From Limosilactobacillus caecicola (GTDB lineage: Bacteria; Bacillota; Bacilli; Lactobacillales; Lactobacillaceae): a DNA stretch of 64,000 bases. The stretch is taken from the NCBI RefSeq assembly GCF_943192935.1, contig NZ_CALPCI010000007.1, positions 1 through 64,000 on the forward strand, given 5' to 3'. The position numbers and the translations under genes were made by a program. The notes under the pieces are model-generated. The model saw only the letters and a program-made list of their open reading frames with translations, searched no databases and was not told the origin of the DNA. Below are positions 25,867-34,839 of the stretch, one piece after another; position 1 is the stretch's first letter, and each line of letters opens with the position of its first letter.

Positions 25867-26724
25867 TTAATGAAAACCAATCGTGTGGGTTTGCTGAGCG
25901 CTAGCTACCTTTTTCATAAAGGCGGGGAGGGCTTGGCTTATTTGGTGGGGTAAGACGATATATTGCTGGTTGGCAATTTCATCGGCGATGGCACTGTGGG
26001 CATAGGCTGCTGCTAAAGCAGCCTGATCAATATCATCGCGGAATTGGGCGGTAAAACCACCGACCATCCCAGCCAGGGTGTCGCCCATTCCACCAACGGC
26101 CTGGGCAGCAGAACCAATGGGAAGCTGGTAGACTTCATCATTAGTGTAAATTTCGGTATGGTGTTTCTTTAGAATCACGGTACCACCCAATTTGGCTTGG
26201 GCCGCGCGGTTGACGTCCTCGGCATCATCCGCGATTTTGATTCCGGAGAGGCGTTGCCATTCCATTTGGTGCGGGGTGAAAATGATGTGACCATGCGGCG
26301 TCGCTAGTTTTTCCTGGGCCATCAGGGTAATGGCAGACCCATCGATTACCACAGTTTGGTGATCGGCAGTGTGGGCAAAGACGTTGTGTAACACGTCACT
26401 ACTCTCCTGTGTGTCGCCTAAACCGGGGCCAACGACCACGGTGTTAACCTGCGCAACCATTTTAGCAACGGCCGTGTGGTCCTTAAAGTCGATGACCATG
26501 GCTTCAGGTAATTGTGAGTGGAGTGCCGTCCGGTTGACTAAATCGGTGGCGACCGTGACTAAGCCGGCCCCACTATAAACACTTGCGGCGGTGGCCATCA
26601 TAATTGCACCACCAAATTGATGGTTACCACCGACGAGCAGCACTTTGCCAAAGGTGCCCTTAAAACTTTCTTGTGGACGGGGCTTAATCACTTCATTTAA
26701 GATCGTACTATTCAATTTTTTCAT
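25867..26724 (-). CDS. nnrD: ADP-dependent NAD(P)H-hydrate dehydratase
   Basis: A 285-residue ribokinase-fold repair enzyme that converts damaged (hydrated) NAD(P)H back using ADP. Motifs present are GKVLLVGGN near the start, the VVGPGLGDT segment, IFTPHQMEW and the C-terminal GSAAQAVGGMGDTLAGMVGGF containing the catalytic aspartate. The epimerase half (NnrE) found fused in some bacteria is absent. AGGAG lies 11 bases before the ATG at 26724. It diverges from pepV. Confidence 0.9.
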   Translation of the reverse strand: MKKLNSTILNEVIKPRPQESFKGTFGKVLLVGGNHQFGGAIMMATAASVYSGAGLVTVATDLVNRTALHSQLPEAMVIDFKDHTAVAKMVAQVNTVVVGPGLGDTQESSDVLHNVFAHTADHQTVVIDGSAITLMAQEKLATPHGHIIFTPHQMEWQRLSGIKIADDAEDVNRAAQAKLGGTVILKKHHTEIYTNDEVYQLPIGSAAQAVGGMGDTLAGMVGGFTAQFRDDIDQAALAAAYAHSAIADEIANQQYIVLPHQISQALPAFMKKVASAQQTHTIGFH

Positions 26725-26823
26725 TGGAATTGACACTCCTTCGGTTTAATGAACGGAAAAAATTTAATCAGTTACAATCCTATGGTATCATAATTGGTGT
26801 AGAAAATAATAGGAGGCAATGTC

Positions 26824-28230
26824 ATGACAGATTGGATAGCAAAAGCAAATGAACAAAAGGATGACTACCTAAAAGATTTGACGACTTTAGTGAAGATTCC
26901 TAGTGTTCGTGACGATTCCAAGGCGACTGCGGATGCTCCATTAGGCCCTGGTCCAGCTGAAGCGCTCAAGGCCTTTTTGGCAATGGCTGAAAAGGATGGT
27001 TTTCGGACCAAGAATATCGACAATGTCGTTGGGTATGCTGAATGGGGTGAAGGTGACGAGACAATCGCGATTTTGGCCCACTTGGACGTAATGCCCGCTG
27101 GCAATGGTTGGGATAGTGACCCCTTTGACCCCATTATTAAAGATGGTAATTTCATTGGTCGGGGTGCCTCAGATGACAAGGGTCCCGGTTTAGCTGCATA
27201 CTATGCCCTCAAGACATTGAAGGACTTGGGAGTCAAGTTCAATAAGAAGGTTCGCTTCGTTGCCGGTACCGACGAAGAAAATGACTGGACTGGGATGACC
27301 AAATACTTTGAAACCGAACCAATGCCGGACTTGGGCTTCTCACCAGATGCCGAATTCCCGGTTTACAACGGTGAAAAAGGGATGGTTTCCATCAAGTTAG
27401 ACATTGCCGGTGGTAACGAAGGCGATGACGTCTTGAAGTCATTTAAGTCTGGTTTACGGTTTAACATGGTTCCACGGGAAGCTGTCGTGGTGGTTGAAGT
27501 TGAAGACAACCAAGCGGCCATGGATGCTTACACTGATTTTCTGGATAACAACCCAGTGACTGGTGAAGCCTACGAAGATCAAGACGGACTGCATTTACAA
27601 ATGATTGGCAAAGCAGCCCACGGGATGGAGCCAGAAAAGGGGATTAACGCCGGTACTTATATGGCGAAGTTCTTGCAAGGCCTGAAGTTGGGTGGCAATG
27701 CCAAAAACTTTGTTGATTACGTTGCCAATTACCTCCACTTAGATGACCGGATGGACGGCTTTGACTGCGCATTTAATGATCCCGTCATGGGTGATTTGAC
27801 GATGAATGCCGGAATTTTGAACTTCGATGGTCAAAAGGGTGGCCATTTGGATATGAACTTCCGGTTCCCAAAGGGCATTACTCCAGATGAAATTTTGGCA
27901 AAGGTTAAGGCCGTCGCTGCCGACTTTGATATTGACGCGCATTATGATACTTACCATGCCCCACACTTTGTTGAGCCAGACGACCCAATGGTGCAAACGT
28001 TGATGAAATCATACATCGACGTTACTGGTGATAAGGATGCTAAACCTGAATGTATTGGTGGCCGGACCTATGGGCAATTGATTGACAATGGAGTGGCATT
28101 TGGGGCATTAATGCCAGATACGCCTAATACCATGCACCAGGCCAACGAATATCAACCGGTTGACGACTTAATTAAGTCGATGGCCATTTACATGCAAGCA
28201 ATTCATGACTTAGTAGCTGACAGGGATTAA
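26824..28230 (+). CDS. pepV: Dipeptidase PepV (M20 metallopeptidase)
   Basis: A 468-residue cytosolic dizinc dipeptidase that cleaves dipeptides, including carnosine-like and beta-Ala dipeptides in relatives. Metal ligands are visible in AILAHLDVMPAG, GRGASDDKGP and AGTDEENDW (catalytic glutamate). The lid domain lies between about 185 and 380. The length equals that of the Lactobacillus PepV family. GGAGG lies 6 bases before the ATG. A usp gene follows 19 bp later, so they likely share a transcript. Confidence 0.95.
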   Translation: MTDWIAKANEQKDDYLKDLTTLVKIPSVRDDSKATADAPLGPGPAEALKAFLAMAEKDGFRTKNIDNVVGYAEWGEGDETIAILAHLDVMPAGNGWDSDPFDPIIKDGNFIGRGASDDKGPGLAAYYALKTLKDLGVKFNKKVRFVAGTDEENDWTGMTKYFETEPMPDLGFSPDAEFPVYNGEKGMVSIKLDIAGGNEGDDVLKSFKSGLRFNMVPREAVVVVEVEDNQAAMDAYTDFLDNNPVTGEAYEDQDGLHLQMIGKAAHGMEPEKGINAGTYMAKFLQGLKLGGNAKNFVDYVANYLHLDDRMDGFDCAFNDPVMGDLTMNAGILNFDGQKGGHLDMNFRFPKGITPDEILAKVKAVAADFDIDAHYDTYHAPHFVEPDDPMVQTLMKSYIDVTGDKDAKPECIGGRTYGQLIDNGVAFGALMPDTPNTMHQANEYQPVDDLIKSMAIYMQAIHDLVADRD

Positions 28231-28249
28231 AAATTAAGGAGCGATAATT

Positions 28250-28744
28250 ATGGCTGATTACCAAAACGTTTTAGTAGGGATTGACGGTTCCAAGCAATCA
28301 ATGATGGCCTTTCACAAGGCAATTGACCTCGCCAAAAAGAACCATGCTAAATTACAATTGTTGAGTGTTGTAAATGGTGAACACTACCCAACTGCTGCCG
28401 GTTATGGCATTATTGACCGTGATATGTACGATGCCGCTGTGGCACGGATGAAGAAGACATTGGGTGAATTAGCAGAAGAGGCTAAGAAGGCTGACTTAGC
28501 TGACGTTGAAACAACCGTCATGGTCGGGAATGCCAAGATTGCCATCACGGACCAATATCCAAAGAAGCATGACGTTGATTTAATCGTCGTTGGGGCTACT
28601 GGTTTAAATGTCATTGGTCGAATCATTGTTGGTTCAACTGCTGCTTATGTTATTCGGCATGCGCCATGCGATGTCATGGTTGTCAAGACCGATGAAAACA
28701 ACGAAAAAGTGAAGGTTGAAGACGTTTCGTATCCAGAAATTTAA
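28250..28744 (+). CDS. Universal stress protein (UspA family)
   Basis: A 164-residue single-domain Usp. The N-terminal strand VLVGIDGSKQS and the ATP-binding motif VVGATGLNVIGRIIVGSTAAYVIRHAPCDVMVV (visible as G-2x-G-9x-GS) indicate an ATP-binding type. AAGGAG lies 8 bases before the ATG. It follows pepV by 19 bp and ends at a strong terminator. The exact stress role is unknown. Confidence 0.93.
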   Translation: MADYQNVLVGIDGSKQSMMAFHKAIDLAKKNHAKLQLLSVVNGEHYPTAAGYGIIDRDMYDAAVARMKKTLGELAEEAKKADLADVETTVMVGNAKIAITDQYPKKHDVDLIVVGATGLNVIGRIIVGSTAAYVIRHAPCDVMVVKTDENNEKVKVEDVSYPEI

Positions 28745-28762
28745 TGGAGTTCTTATGGGGGT

Positions 28763-28791
28763 AAGAGGCTGAGGAAAAACTCAGCCTCTTT
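28763..28791 (+). terminator. Terminator after usp
   Basis: Stem aagaggctgag/ctcagcctctt with an A-rich loop, followed by TTGC. Confidence 0.85.
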
Positions 28792-28838
28792 GCTATTTCT
28801 AAGCTATTAATGTTACAGCGCAGTAGTTGGCTGGCAGC

Positions 28839-28864
28839 TGAAGCGCTGATAGCTCAGCGCTTCA
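28839..28864. repeat. Perfect inverted repeat
   Basis: tgaagcgctga and tcagcgcttca around tagc, 11 bp each side with no mismatch and no T run. The same 11-mer occurs once more at about 35530. It could be an operator or a transcript-end structure; I see no gene in 28792-28959. Confidence 0.6.
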
Positions 28865-28959
28865 CCCACCTAGCCACTCTCTTGTATCAAAAAAATTTTA
28901 CGATTGACAAATTAATCTCCTCACTAAAAGTAAAGAGTGGTATGATAATGACTGTCGAT

Positions 28960-28976
28960 TGTTACATGGTTGTAAT
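28960..28976 (+). promoter_or_regulatory. WalR (YycF) box upstream of the L,D-transpeptidase gene
   Basis: TGTTAC, five bases, TGTAAT fits the WalR consensus TGTWAH-N5-TGTWAH exactly. It lies 30 bp before the start codon. Control of a cell-wall enzyme by the WalRK two-component system is usual. Confidence 0.65.
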
Positions 28977-29005
28977 AATTAATATTTAAACTGGGAGTTC
29001 GTCAA

Positions 29006-30388
29006 ATGAATAAAACAGGGAAAATTGTATCCGGAATTATCGCTGCGGTAGTGATAATTGTGGGTGGGTCTTATTGGTATCAAAGTACCCACTTTAATAA
29101 AAATACAAAAGTTAATGGAGTCGCTGTCGGTGGGATGACAGCTAAGGCCGCTTATCAAAAAGTGTCACAGCAGAAGCTGACCCATCGGGTTTACCTTAAT
29201 GGTAAATTAATTTACAGTGGTCGCTCGAGCAAGGCTGGTTATACTCAGAGTGACGAAAGTAAGTTTAAGTCGGCCATTAAGCGTCAACGAACTTTGTTCC
29301 CAAGTAGCAAGCAGCGGAATTTAAAGATCACCCCTAGCAACAAGGATGGCCAACAAGTTGCCGCAATTAAGTCAGCTGTCCAACAAAAGATTAAAGCGTT
29401 GAACACTAGTCGGACGGCACCGGTAAACGCCAAAGTGGTTTGGCAAAACGGCAAGGTCACGACCACTAAGCCGAAAAAGGGTAATCAGTATGATGTCAAG
29501 CGCTTGATGAAGCAATATGATCAAAACGCTTATGCGCCAACCATCCGCTTGTCAAAGCTGTACACGCAACCGTTAGGGGCAAGTAGTTCAGCGATTCAAA
29601 AGCAAAAGGCCAAGATGAGTAAGCTGAATAAGCGCTCGGTCACTTATGTGGTTGAAAATTCTAAGTACAAGCTGAAGAGTAAGGACGTTTTGACCAAGGT
29701 TACTTGGGAAGATGGTCACTATACCTTTGATACTTCGGCCCTGAAGAGCAAGATTAATAGTATCAACAAGGCCAAAGCTACTCTCGGTAAGTCCTTTAAG
29801 TTTAAGACCCATTCTGGCAAGGTCATCCAGACTGCTAAGGGTGGTAGTTATGGTTGGAAACTTAGTGAAACCAAGGCTGGCAAGACGCTGGGAAATGCTT
29901 TGCTGAATGGTAAGTCAACCGTAAGTGCCAAGAATGACATCTACGGAACGGGTTACTACACTGGTGGTTTAGGTTATGGGGTCACCAAGAACTACGGACT
30001 GGGTGATACTTATGCCGAAGTTTCCATTGCTGACCAACACGCTTGGTTCTACAAGAACGGTAAACTGGTCTACAGTGCCGATGTTGTTACTGGGAAGCAA
30101 AGTAGCGGTGACGCAACGCCAAAGGGGGTTTGGTACATCATGTACCAACAAAGTCCATCCGTTCTGCGGGGAACCGGTGATAGCGGTAAGGCCTACACCC
30201 AACCAGTTTCTTACTGGTCAGCCTTTACGAACAGTGGGGTTGGGTTCCACGATGCTAGCTGGCGGACTAATTGGTCCAAGACCGCGTACATCAGTGATGG
30301 CTCCAATGGTTGTGTCAACATGCACCCGAGTGATGCCGGAGCCGCTTATAAGGCAATTGTGGTTCACGAACCTGTCATTGTTTACTAA
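29006..30388 (+). CDS. L,D-transpeptidase (YkuD family)
   Basis: A 460-residue membrane-anchored wall enzyme. It has one N-terminal membrane segment (residues about 8 to 26), then two regions of the peptidoglycan-binding type-4 kind (about 30 to 320, rich in Lys and Ser). The C-terminal YkuD domain has GVGFHDASWRTNW and the catalytic motif SDGSNGCVNMH with Cys436. It cross-links peptidoglycan through 3-3 bonds or attaches other groups. GGGAG lies 9 bases before the ATG. A WalR box precedes it and a glucosaminidase follows it. Confidence 0.93.
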   Translation: MNKTGKIVSGIIAAVVIIVGGSYWYQSTHFNKNTKVNGVAVGGMTAKAAYQKVSQQKLTHRVYLNGKLIYSGRSSKAGYTQSDESKFKSAIKRQRTLFPSSKQRNLKITPSNKDGQQVAAIKSAVQQKIKALNTSRTAPVNAKVVWQNGKVTTTKPKKGNQYDVKRLMKQYDQNAYAPTIRLSKLYTQPLGASSSAIQKQKAKMSKLNKRSVTYVVENSKYKLKSKDVLTKVTWEDGHYTFDTSALKSKINSINKAKATLGKSFKFKTHSGKVIQTAKGGSYGWKLSETKAGKTLGNALLNGKSTVSAKNDIYGTGYYTGGLGYGVTKNYGLGDTYAEVSIADQHAWFYKNGKLVYSADVVTGKQSSGDATPKGVWYIMYQQSPSVLRGTGDSGKAYTQPVSYWSAFTNSGVGFHDASWRTNWSKTAYISDGSNGCVNMHPSDAGAAYKAIVVHEPVIVY

Positions 30389-30400
30389 ATTATTAAAGAA

Positions 30401-30427
30401 AAAGATCGGAATTTTTCCGATCTTTTT
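30401..30427 (+). terminator. Terminator after the L,D-transpeptidase gene
   Basis: Stem aaagatcggaa/ttccgatcttt with a three-base loop and a T run. Confidence 0.87.
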
Positions 30428-30464
30428 TGTGTTTTTACCGTCTTTAAAAGTAGGAGGTAAAAAC

Positions 30465-31487
30465 ATGAAGTATCAAATTTTTCGAATTATTCTAACCGTG
30501 GGCTGGGCCCTGAGTCTGATCACTCCCGCCGTCGCGAGTGTGCAATATTCACCCGCACAATGTGACCAAATTGCCAGAGCGATTGTCAGGGGCCAACGTC
30601 CACCACTGACCAACCAAGAGCTAACCAATTTGGACGCCCCAACGGTCGACCAATTAACGAGGAGTCTTGCGAAGGCTTATGCTGAACTACCAGGTGTTCA
30701 ACCAGAACCGCAGCAAAATCCCGCCCAAGTACCAGCTACGGACCAACAACCGACGAATCCTAATTCACAACCTGATCAGCAAGTAACAACTGATGATCAA
30801 TCCGGAGCTCCTCAAGCCGACGACTCCGCACTTGCTGCCCGGGTTCCCCTTAGTAAAAACCAACAAGAATTTATCAACTTAATTAGTGCTGACGCCCAAC
30901 AAATCGCTCAAGATCATGACCTGTATGCTTCAGTCTTGATTGCCCAAGCAGTTTTGGAAAGCGACTGGGGACGCAGTGATCTTGCCCAACAGCATTACAA
31001 CCTGTTTGGAATCAAAGGCAGCTATCAAGGGATGAGTGCAGAAATGCCGACAACCGAGCATATCGGAGGTCAGGATGTCCAGGTGCAGGCTGCCTTTCGG
31101 AAGTACCCTTCTTTGAAAACAAGTTTGCAGGATTATGCGAAGGTGCTGGGCCAATCGATGTATGCTGGGGTCCATAAACGCACCGCGGCTAATTATCGGG
31201 AGGCAACCCGCAACTTAAACCAAGTTTATGCGACGGATCCCCATTATCATCAGAAGTTAAACCGGGTGATTGAAATGTATGATTTAACCAAATATGATGG
31301 GACTACGACGGCCAAGCCGTTGGGCAAGTCCTTTGATCGGTCGGCGCCAATCGCCAACCAGTCGATCCCGCAAACGAAATCAGTTCATGACCCGAAAAAG
31401 AAAAAGAGTAATATCGTGATTCCTTTGGTTGGTGGCATTAGCTCCATGAGTATTGTTGAAGTCATGAAGCGACTGCTGAAAAAATAG
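30465..31487 (+). CDS. Secreted glucosaminidase (GH73) peptidoglycan hydrolase
   Basis: A 340-residue exported autolysin. The ATG at 30465 has TAGGAGG 8 bases upstream and starts a signal peptide (RIILTVGWALSLITPAVAS, cut near residue 25). The frame is open far upstream into the previous gene, but that part is not coding. A Pro/Gln-rich linker (residues about 80 to 125) precedes the GH73 domain (about 135 to 285) with YASVLIAQAVLESDWGRSD (catalytic Glu), HYNLFGIKG and the AAFRKYPSL segment. A basic C-terminal tail ends with a weakly hydrophobic stretch. It cleaves the glycan chain. Confidence 0.9.
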   Translation: MKYQIFRIILTVGWALSLITPAVASVQYSPAQCDQIARAIVRGQRPPLTNQELTNLDAPTVDQLTRSLAKAYAELPGVQPEPQQNPAQVPATDQQPTNPNSQPDQQVTTDDQSGAPQADDSALAARVPLSKNQQEFINLISADAQQIAQDHDLYASVLIAQAVLESDWGRSDLAQQHYNLFGIKGSYQGMSAEMPTTEHIGGQDVQVQAAFRKYPSLKTSLQDYAKVLGQSMYAGVHKRTAANYREATRNLNQVYATDPHYHQKLNRVIEMYDLTKYDGTTTAKPLGKSFDRSAPIANQSIPQTKSVHDPKKKKSNIVIPLVGGISSMSIVEVMKRLLKK

Positions 31488-31494
31488 TGTAATC

Positions 31495-31540
31495 AAAAAA
31501 ATTCCGGAGTAGTTGATGATTCAACACTCTGGAATTTTTT
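31495..31540. terminator. Bidirectional terminator
   Basis: aaaaattccggagt-gttga / tcaac-actctggaatttttt hairpin. It separates the glucosaminidase gene from the convergent kinase gene. Confidence 0.85.
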
Positions 31541-31547
31541 GAATAAC

Positions 31548-32180
31548 TTAACGTAACGAAGCTAACTTGTCATCAATCATGCCTAAGACGGTATCGACAT
31601 TTTTGGGATCTTCCAAATTGTACTTCTCCAAGTCAATCTTCATCTTCGGACTAGCGTCATAGTCCTTATACCATTGTTTGTAGGCGGTCCACATCTTGTA
31701 ATAGTAATCCTTCAGTTCTGGTTTATTATCAATCTGTTCGTAGTCCCGGCCACGTTTTTTAATCCGGTACAGAATGGTTTCAAAGTCGGTTTCAGAGTAA
31801 ACCATCAGGTCTGGGGCCCGTTTTGGGAGCTGGTCTAAATCGGCCATCATATTGTCGAGTAATTTCAGGTACACTTCTAATTCAGTGTCCGAAATGTTAC
31901 CTTCGGCGTTGTTTTCACGAGTGAAGAGGGCATCTTCATAGATTGACCGGTCTAAGACGTTGTTGTCGTCAGCCAAGGCCTGCTTGATCATCGAAAACCG
32001 CTTGTTCAAGAAGTAAATTTGCAACAAAAAACCGTACTGTTTTGGGTTCTTGTAGTATAGTGGTAATACTGGATTTTCACCGACTGGTTCAAAAAATGCT
32101 TTGGTATGTAGGTGGTTGGCAATCTTGCCAGTAAGGGTGGTTTTACCGACCCCGATCATTCCTGCTGTAATAATCACCAT
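31548..32180 (-). CDS. Deoxynucleoside kinase (dAdo/dGuo type)
   Basis: A 210-residue salvage kinase that phosphorylates deoxynucleosides. The P-loop is GMIGVGKTTL (residues 7 to 16), the substrate-binding DRS motif is VLDRSIYEDALF, and the lid arginines are in RIKKRGRDYEQ. Lactobacilli often carry paired dAK/dGK genes; only one is seen here. ATG with AGGAG upstream. Deoxyadenosine or deoxyguanosine as substrate is inferred from the family. Confidence 0.9.
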   Translation of the reverse strand: MVIITAGMIGVGKTTLTGKIANHLHTKAFFEPVGENPVLPLYYKNPKQYGFLLQIYFLNKRFSMIKQALADDNNVLDRSIYEDALFTRENNAEGNISDTELEVYLKLLDNMMADLDQLPKRAPDLMVYSETDFETILYRIKKRGRDYEQIDNKPELKDYYYKMWTAYKQWYKDYDASPKMKIDLEKYNLEDPKNVDTVLGMIDDKLASLR

Positions 32181-32360
32181 AATGGCTCCTCTTTTAAATA
32201 TTTTTGCAATGAAACTATCTTACTACAAAATTCACTACTTGCCTATTAGGAATGTGATATTATCATGTGTTAAAAAGGTTGGACAAAAGCCAAATTAATG
32301 TTAATAAAACAAGTATTGTAATACAAATAAAATAATCTTAACTTTTATGGAGGGATGACG

Positions 32361-32969
32361 ATGGCACCAGAAGAGATTAAGGAACAGTTTGCCTTGGCGG
32401 AGCAACAGGGCAACCTGGTGGAGGTTTATAACTTTGACGATGACGACACGTTTAACGTGGGTTTTGTGATTGCAATGGACGCACTTTTTGTCTTGTTACT
32501 GGGCATTGATTGGGATGGCAAGATTAATGGCCTGACAGCAATCCGGATTTCAAGTATTCGCAAAGTTCAGACATACACGGACTATTTAACGACGGTTTCC
32601 TTAAAGTGCAAAGTGGCTGAGGATCACCATTACTTTGATGTTTGGGGCCTTCAAGAATTTTTACGGCACCATGACTACCGAAACGTTAATATTTTGCGGA
32701 CGTTATTGAACGATTCTTACCAACATCGGTTACCGGTGGTAATCGGGACGGATAAGTATAAGGCCCAGGATGACTTTGAAGGGCTCATCACTGACCTTTC
32801 CGAAATCAAGTTAAATTTACACTACATTAACGAGCATGATTTATCGTCGATGTGGGAGTATGAAATCTTGCTCGTTAAAATTGATTATTTACGGGTGCGG
32901 GGGACACAAATGGCTCAAACACGGGAAATTATGCAAAATGTGTTTGGCGTGAAATTTCCAAAAAATTGA
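32361..32969 (+). CDS. Uncharacterised cytoplasmic protein (202 aa)
   Basis: I do not recognise the family. GGAGGG lies 6 bases before the ATG at 32361. The N-terminal half (DDTFNVGFVIAMDALFVLLLGIDWDGKINGLTAIRISSI) resembles a small beta-barrel of SH3/Sm type, and the C-terminal half is helical and acidic. No signal peptide or membrane helix. It stands between a divergent kinase gene and a LacI-type regulator. Function unknown. Confidence 0.7.
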   Translation: MAPEEIKEQFALAEQQGNLVEVYNFDDDDTFNVGFVIAMDALFVLLLGIDWDGKINGLTAIRISSIRKVQTYTDYLTTVSLKCKVAEDHHYFDVWGLQEFLRHHDYRNVNILRTLLNDSYQHRLPVVIGTDKYKAQDDFEGLITDLSEIKLNLHYINEHDLSSMWEYEILLVKIDYLRVRGTQMAQTREIMQNVFGVKFPKN

Positions 32970-33018
32970 AATCCCTTTCAAAAAGGAGTAAAATTGTTTA
33001 GTAAATCGTTTTAACTAA
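32966..33018 (+). promoter_or_regulatory. Promoter and likely operator of the LacI-type gene
   Basis: TTGAAA (32966) and TAAAAT (32989) with a 17-bp spacer. At the start-site position, 32998-33018 is a 21-bp near palindrome, TTAGTAAA-TCG-TTTTAACTAA in outline, with perfect five-base arms TTAGT/ACTAA. LacI proteins bind such sites, so self-control is likely. Confidence 0.6.
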
Positions 33019-33036
33019 GAACAATGAGGAATGATT

Positions 33037-34050
33037 ATGAAACATAAAGTCACCATCAAAGACGTTGCGGAAGAGGCCGGTGTGTCCGTCACGACCGTCT
33101 CGCAGATCCTAAATGGCAAGGGCGCACGGTTTAGTAAAAAAACTCAAGAACGGGTCTTAAAATTAAAGGAGCAGTTACACTATGTTCCTGATTTCAACGC
33201 CCGGAATCTCATTTTGCGTTCATCAAAAACCATTGGTGTACTGGTCCCCAATATTGGGAACCCCTTTTTTAGCACGTTCTTTCGGGGGATTCAGACGGTT
33301 TGTCGGAATGCTCACTATTTACCATTAGTCCTCAGTGCAAGTAACGATGAAGAGACTGAGGAATATTACTTGAGTACGCTGGTGGAGCGGTCAGTCGATG
33401 GATTAATCATTGCGAGTTCCAGCGTTACGAATGATACGATTGATAATCTTCTAAAACCCAACCGGATTCCTTACCTGTTGTTTGACCAGAACCAGACTCA
33501 TGATGATGGCGACCGGGTTCAAGTCGATGACTATCAAGGGGGCTACATTGCCGCGACACATTTGACCCAGCTTGGTCACCGACGGATTGTGGTGATGTTG
33601 CCAAAGCAGCCGACGGAGAACTTACAAAAACGGCTTCGCGGGTTCATTGATGGCTTACTGGCCGATGGTGTTTACTTTAGTGAAGGGCGAGATCTGGTGT
33701 ACGCTCCACTGACTAAACTCGGGGGCTATGAGCATACTGACGAAGTGTTAGCCAAATCACCGACGGCCGTTTTCTGTGCAAACGATGAACTGGCAATTGG
33801 CCTGTACCGCGGCTTACATGAGCGCGGTCTCCGCATTCCTGATGATATTTCAGTCATGGGTTACGATAACATTGACCTTGATGAATACGTGACTCCCCGG
33901 TTAACGACGATCCAGCAACCGATTATGGAACTGGGTGAGGCGAGTGCCCGCTTGATTTTGAACCGGATTAATGATTTAGAGATGGAACGGCAATTAGTGG
34001 AAGTGCCGGTCAAGTTAATCGAACGTTCCAGCACGGGAAAAGCAAAATAA
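33037..34050 (+). CDS. LacI-family transcriptional regulator
   Basis: A 337-residue repressor. The N-terminal LacI HTH is TIKDVAEEAGVSVTTVSQILNG (residues about 5 to 26) followed by the hinge helix NARNLILRSSKTIGVLVPN. The periplasmic-binding-like sensor domain fills the rest, with PFFSTFFRGIQ and FCANDELAIGLYRGL. GAGGA lies 6 bases before the ATG at 33037. No sugar genes are next to it, so its ligand cannot be told; similarity to ribose-type repressors is only impressionistic. Confidence 0.9.
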   Translation: MKHKVTIKDVAEEAGVSVTTVSQILNGKGARFSKKTQERVLKLKEQLHYVPDFNARNLILRSSKTIGVLVPNIGNPFFSTFFRGIQTVCRNAHYLPLVLSASNDEETEEYYLSTLVERSVDGLIIASSSVTNDTIDNLLKPNRIPYLLFDQNQTHDDGDRVQVDDYQGGYIAATHLTQLGHRRIVVMLPKQPTENLQKRLRGFIDGLLADGVYFSEGRDLVYAPLTKLGGYEHTDEVLAKSPTAVFCANDELAIGLYRGLHERGLRIPDDISVMGYDNIDLDEYVTPRLTTIQQPIMELGEASARLILNRINDLEMERQLVEVPVKLIERSSTGKAK

Positions 34051-34056
34051 TCCAAT

Positions 34057-34092
34057 GATCCCCCTTATCGTTTCACCAATGGTAAGGGGATT
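34057..34092 (+). terminator. Probable terminator after the LacI-type gene
   Basis: atccccctta...taaggggat stem, followed only by TTGTGTT, so it is weak. Confidence 0.5.
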
Positions 34093-34137
34093 GTGTTATG
34101 ATAATAAAAATTCTTTGCAGAAAGTAGGTGGATCGTG

Positions 34138-34824
34138 ATGGCCACACGGCAACGACCAATCTGGATCGTACGCGTCCTCATTACAGCCTTACTGGCATTC
34201 CTGATTCAAGTGCCGCCAGTAATTTTATTATTTGTTAGAAAGTTTGCCGACGTTCCTGGACCATTAGCGATTTGTTTAATTCTCTATGCAGTGGTTTTTG
34301 GGGGAATTATTTGGTGGGCGTGGCGCTTATTTAGAAAATACCGTCGCTGGGAACCCCGCCAGCAAAATCTTTGGCAGCACTTGGTTTGGATTGTCGGTGG
34401 TTGGTTCGCCGTCATCTTTGGTGAACAAATCCTGAACATGCTAAATTACTTGCTCTATCATCAAACTGAAACGGCGAATAACCAAATGCTTGGCCGCTTA
34501 TTGAGTAGCAACCACCTCGTTTTGATCATCATGTCCTTTGCCGCCGTGGTTTTGAACCCCATTGCTGAGGAACTGATCTTTCGCGGGGTGTTGATGAACT
34601 TCTTCTTTAAAAACGAATCCTTCTGGCTCCCAATTATTTTATCTGGTTTATTATTTACGTTGGAGCACTCCAGTACGACACTAATTAGCTACCTGATTTA
34701 TTTTTATCTCGGGGCGGTGTTTGCCTTTATATACCGGAAAACGGGTAACATCTCAAATACAATTATTCTCCATGCCTTTAACAATTTAGTTGCCTTGGCA
34801 GCCTTGCTGCAAGTAATTCACTAA
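34138..34824 (+). CDS. CPBP-family intramembrane metalloprotease (Abi/CAAX type)
   Basis: A 228-residue membrane protein with about seven helices. The three motifs are NPIAEELIFRGVLMNFFF (EExxxR), FTLEHSSTTLISYLIYF and NTIILHAFNNLVALA, with the Glu and His residues that form the metal site. In lactobacilli these proteins sit near bacteriocin or surface loci and may process membrane peptides; here there is no such partner. AGGTGG lies before the ATG at 34138. Confidence 0.88.
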   Translation: MATRQRPIWIVRVLITALLAFLIQVPPVILLFVRKFADVPGPLAICLILYAVVFGGIIWWAWRLFRKYRRWEPRQQNLWQHLVWIVGGWFAVIFGEQILNMLNYLLYHQTETANNQMLGRLLSSNHLVLIIMSFAAVVLNPIAEELIFRGVLMNFFFKNESFWLPIILSGLLFTLEHSSTTLISYLIYFYLGAVFAFIYRKTGNISNTIILHAFNNLVALAALLQVIH

Positions 34825-34839
34825 AGTTTGAATCAATAG

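Noticed and set aside
29976-30464. A 163-residue N-terminal extension of the glucosaminidase
   Set aside because: It runs out of frame through the L,D-transpeptidase gene and a terminator; the ATG at 30465 with TAGGAGG and a signal peptide is clearly the start.
31548-32180. Thymidylate kinase as the function of the P-loop protein
   Set aside because: The DRS motif and the REN-type lid fit deoxynucleoside kinases, not thymidylate kinase.
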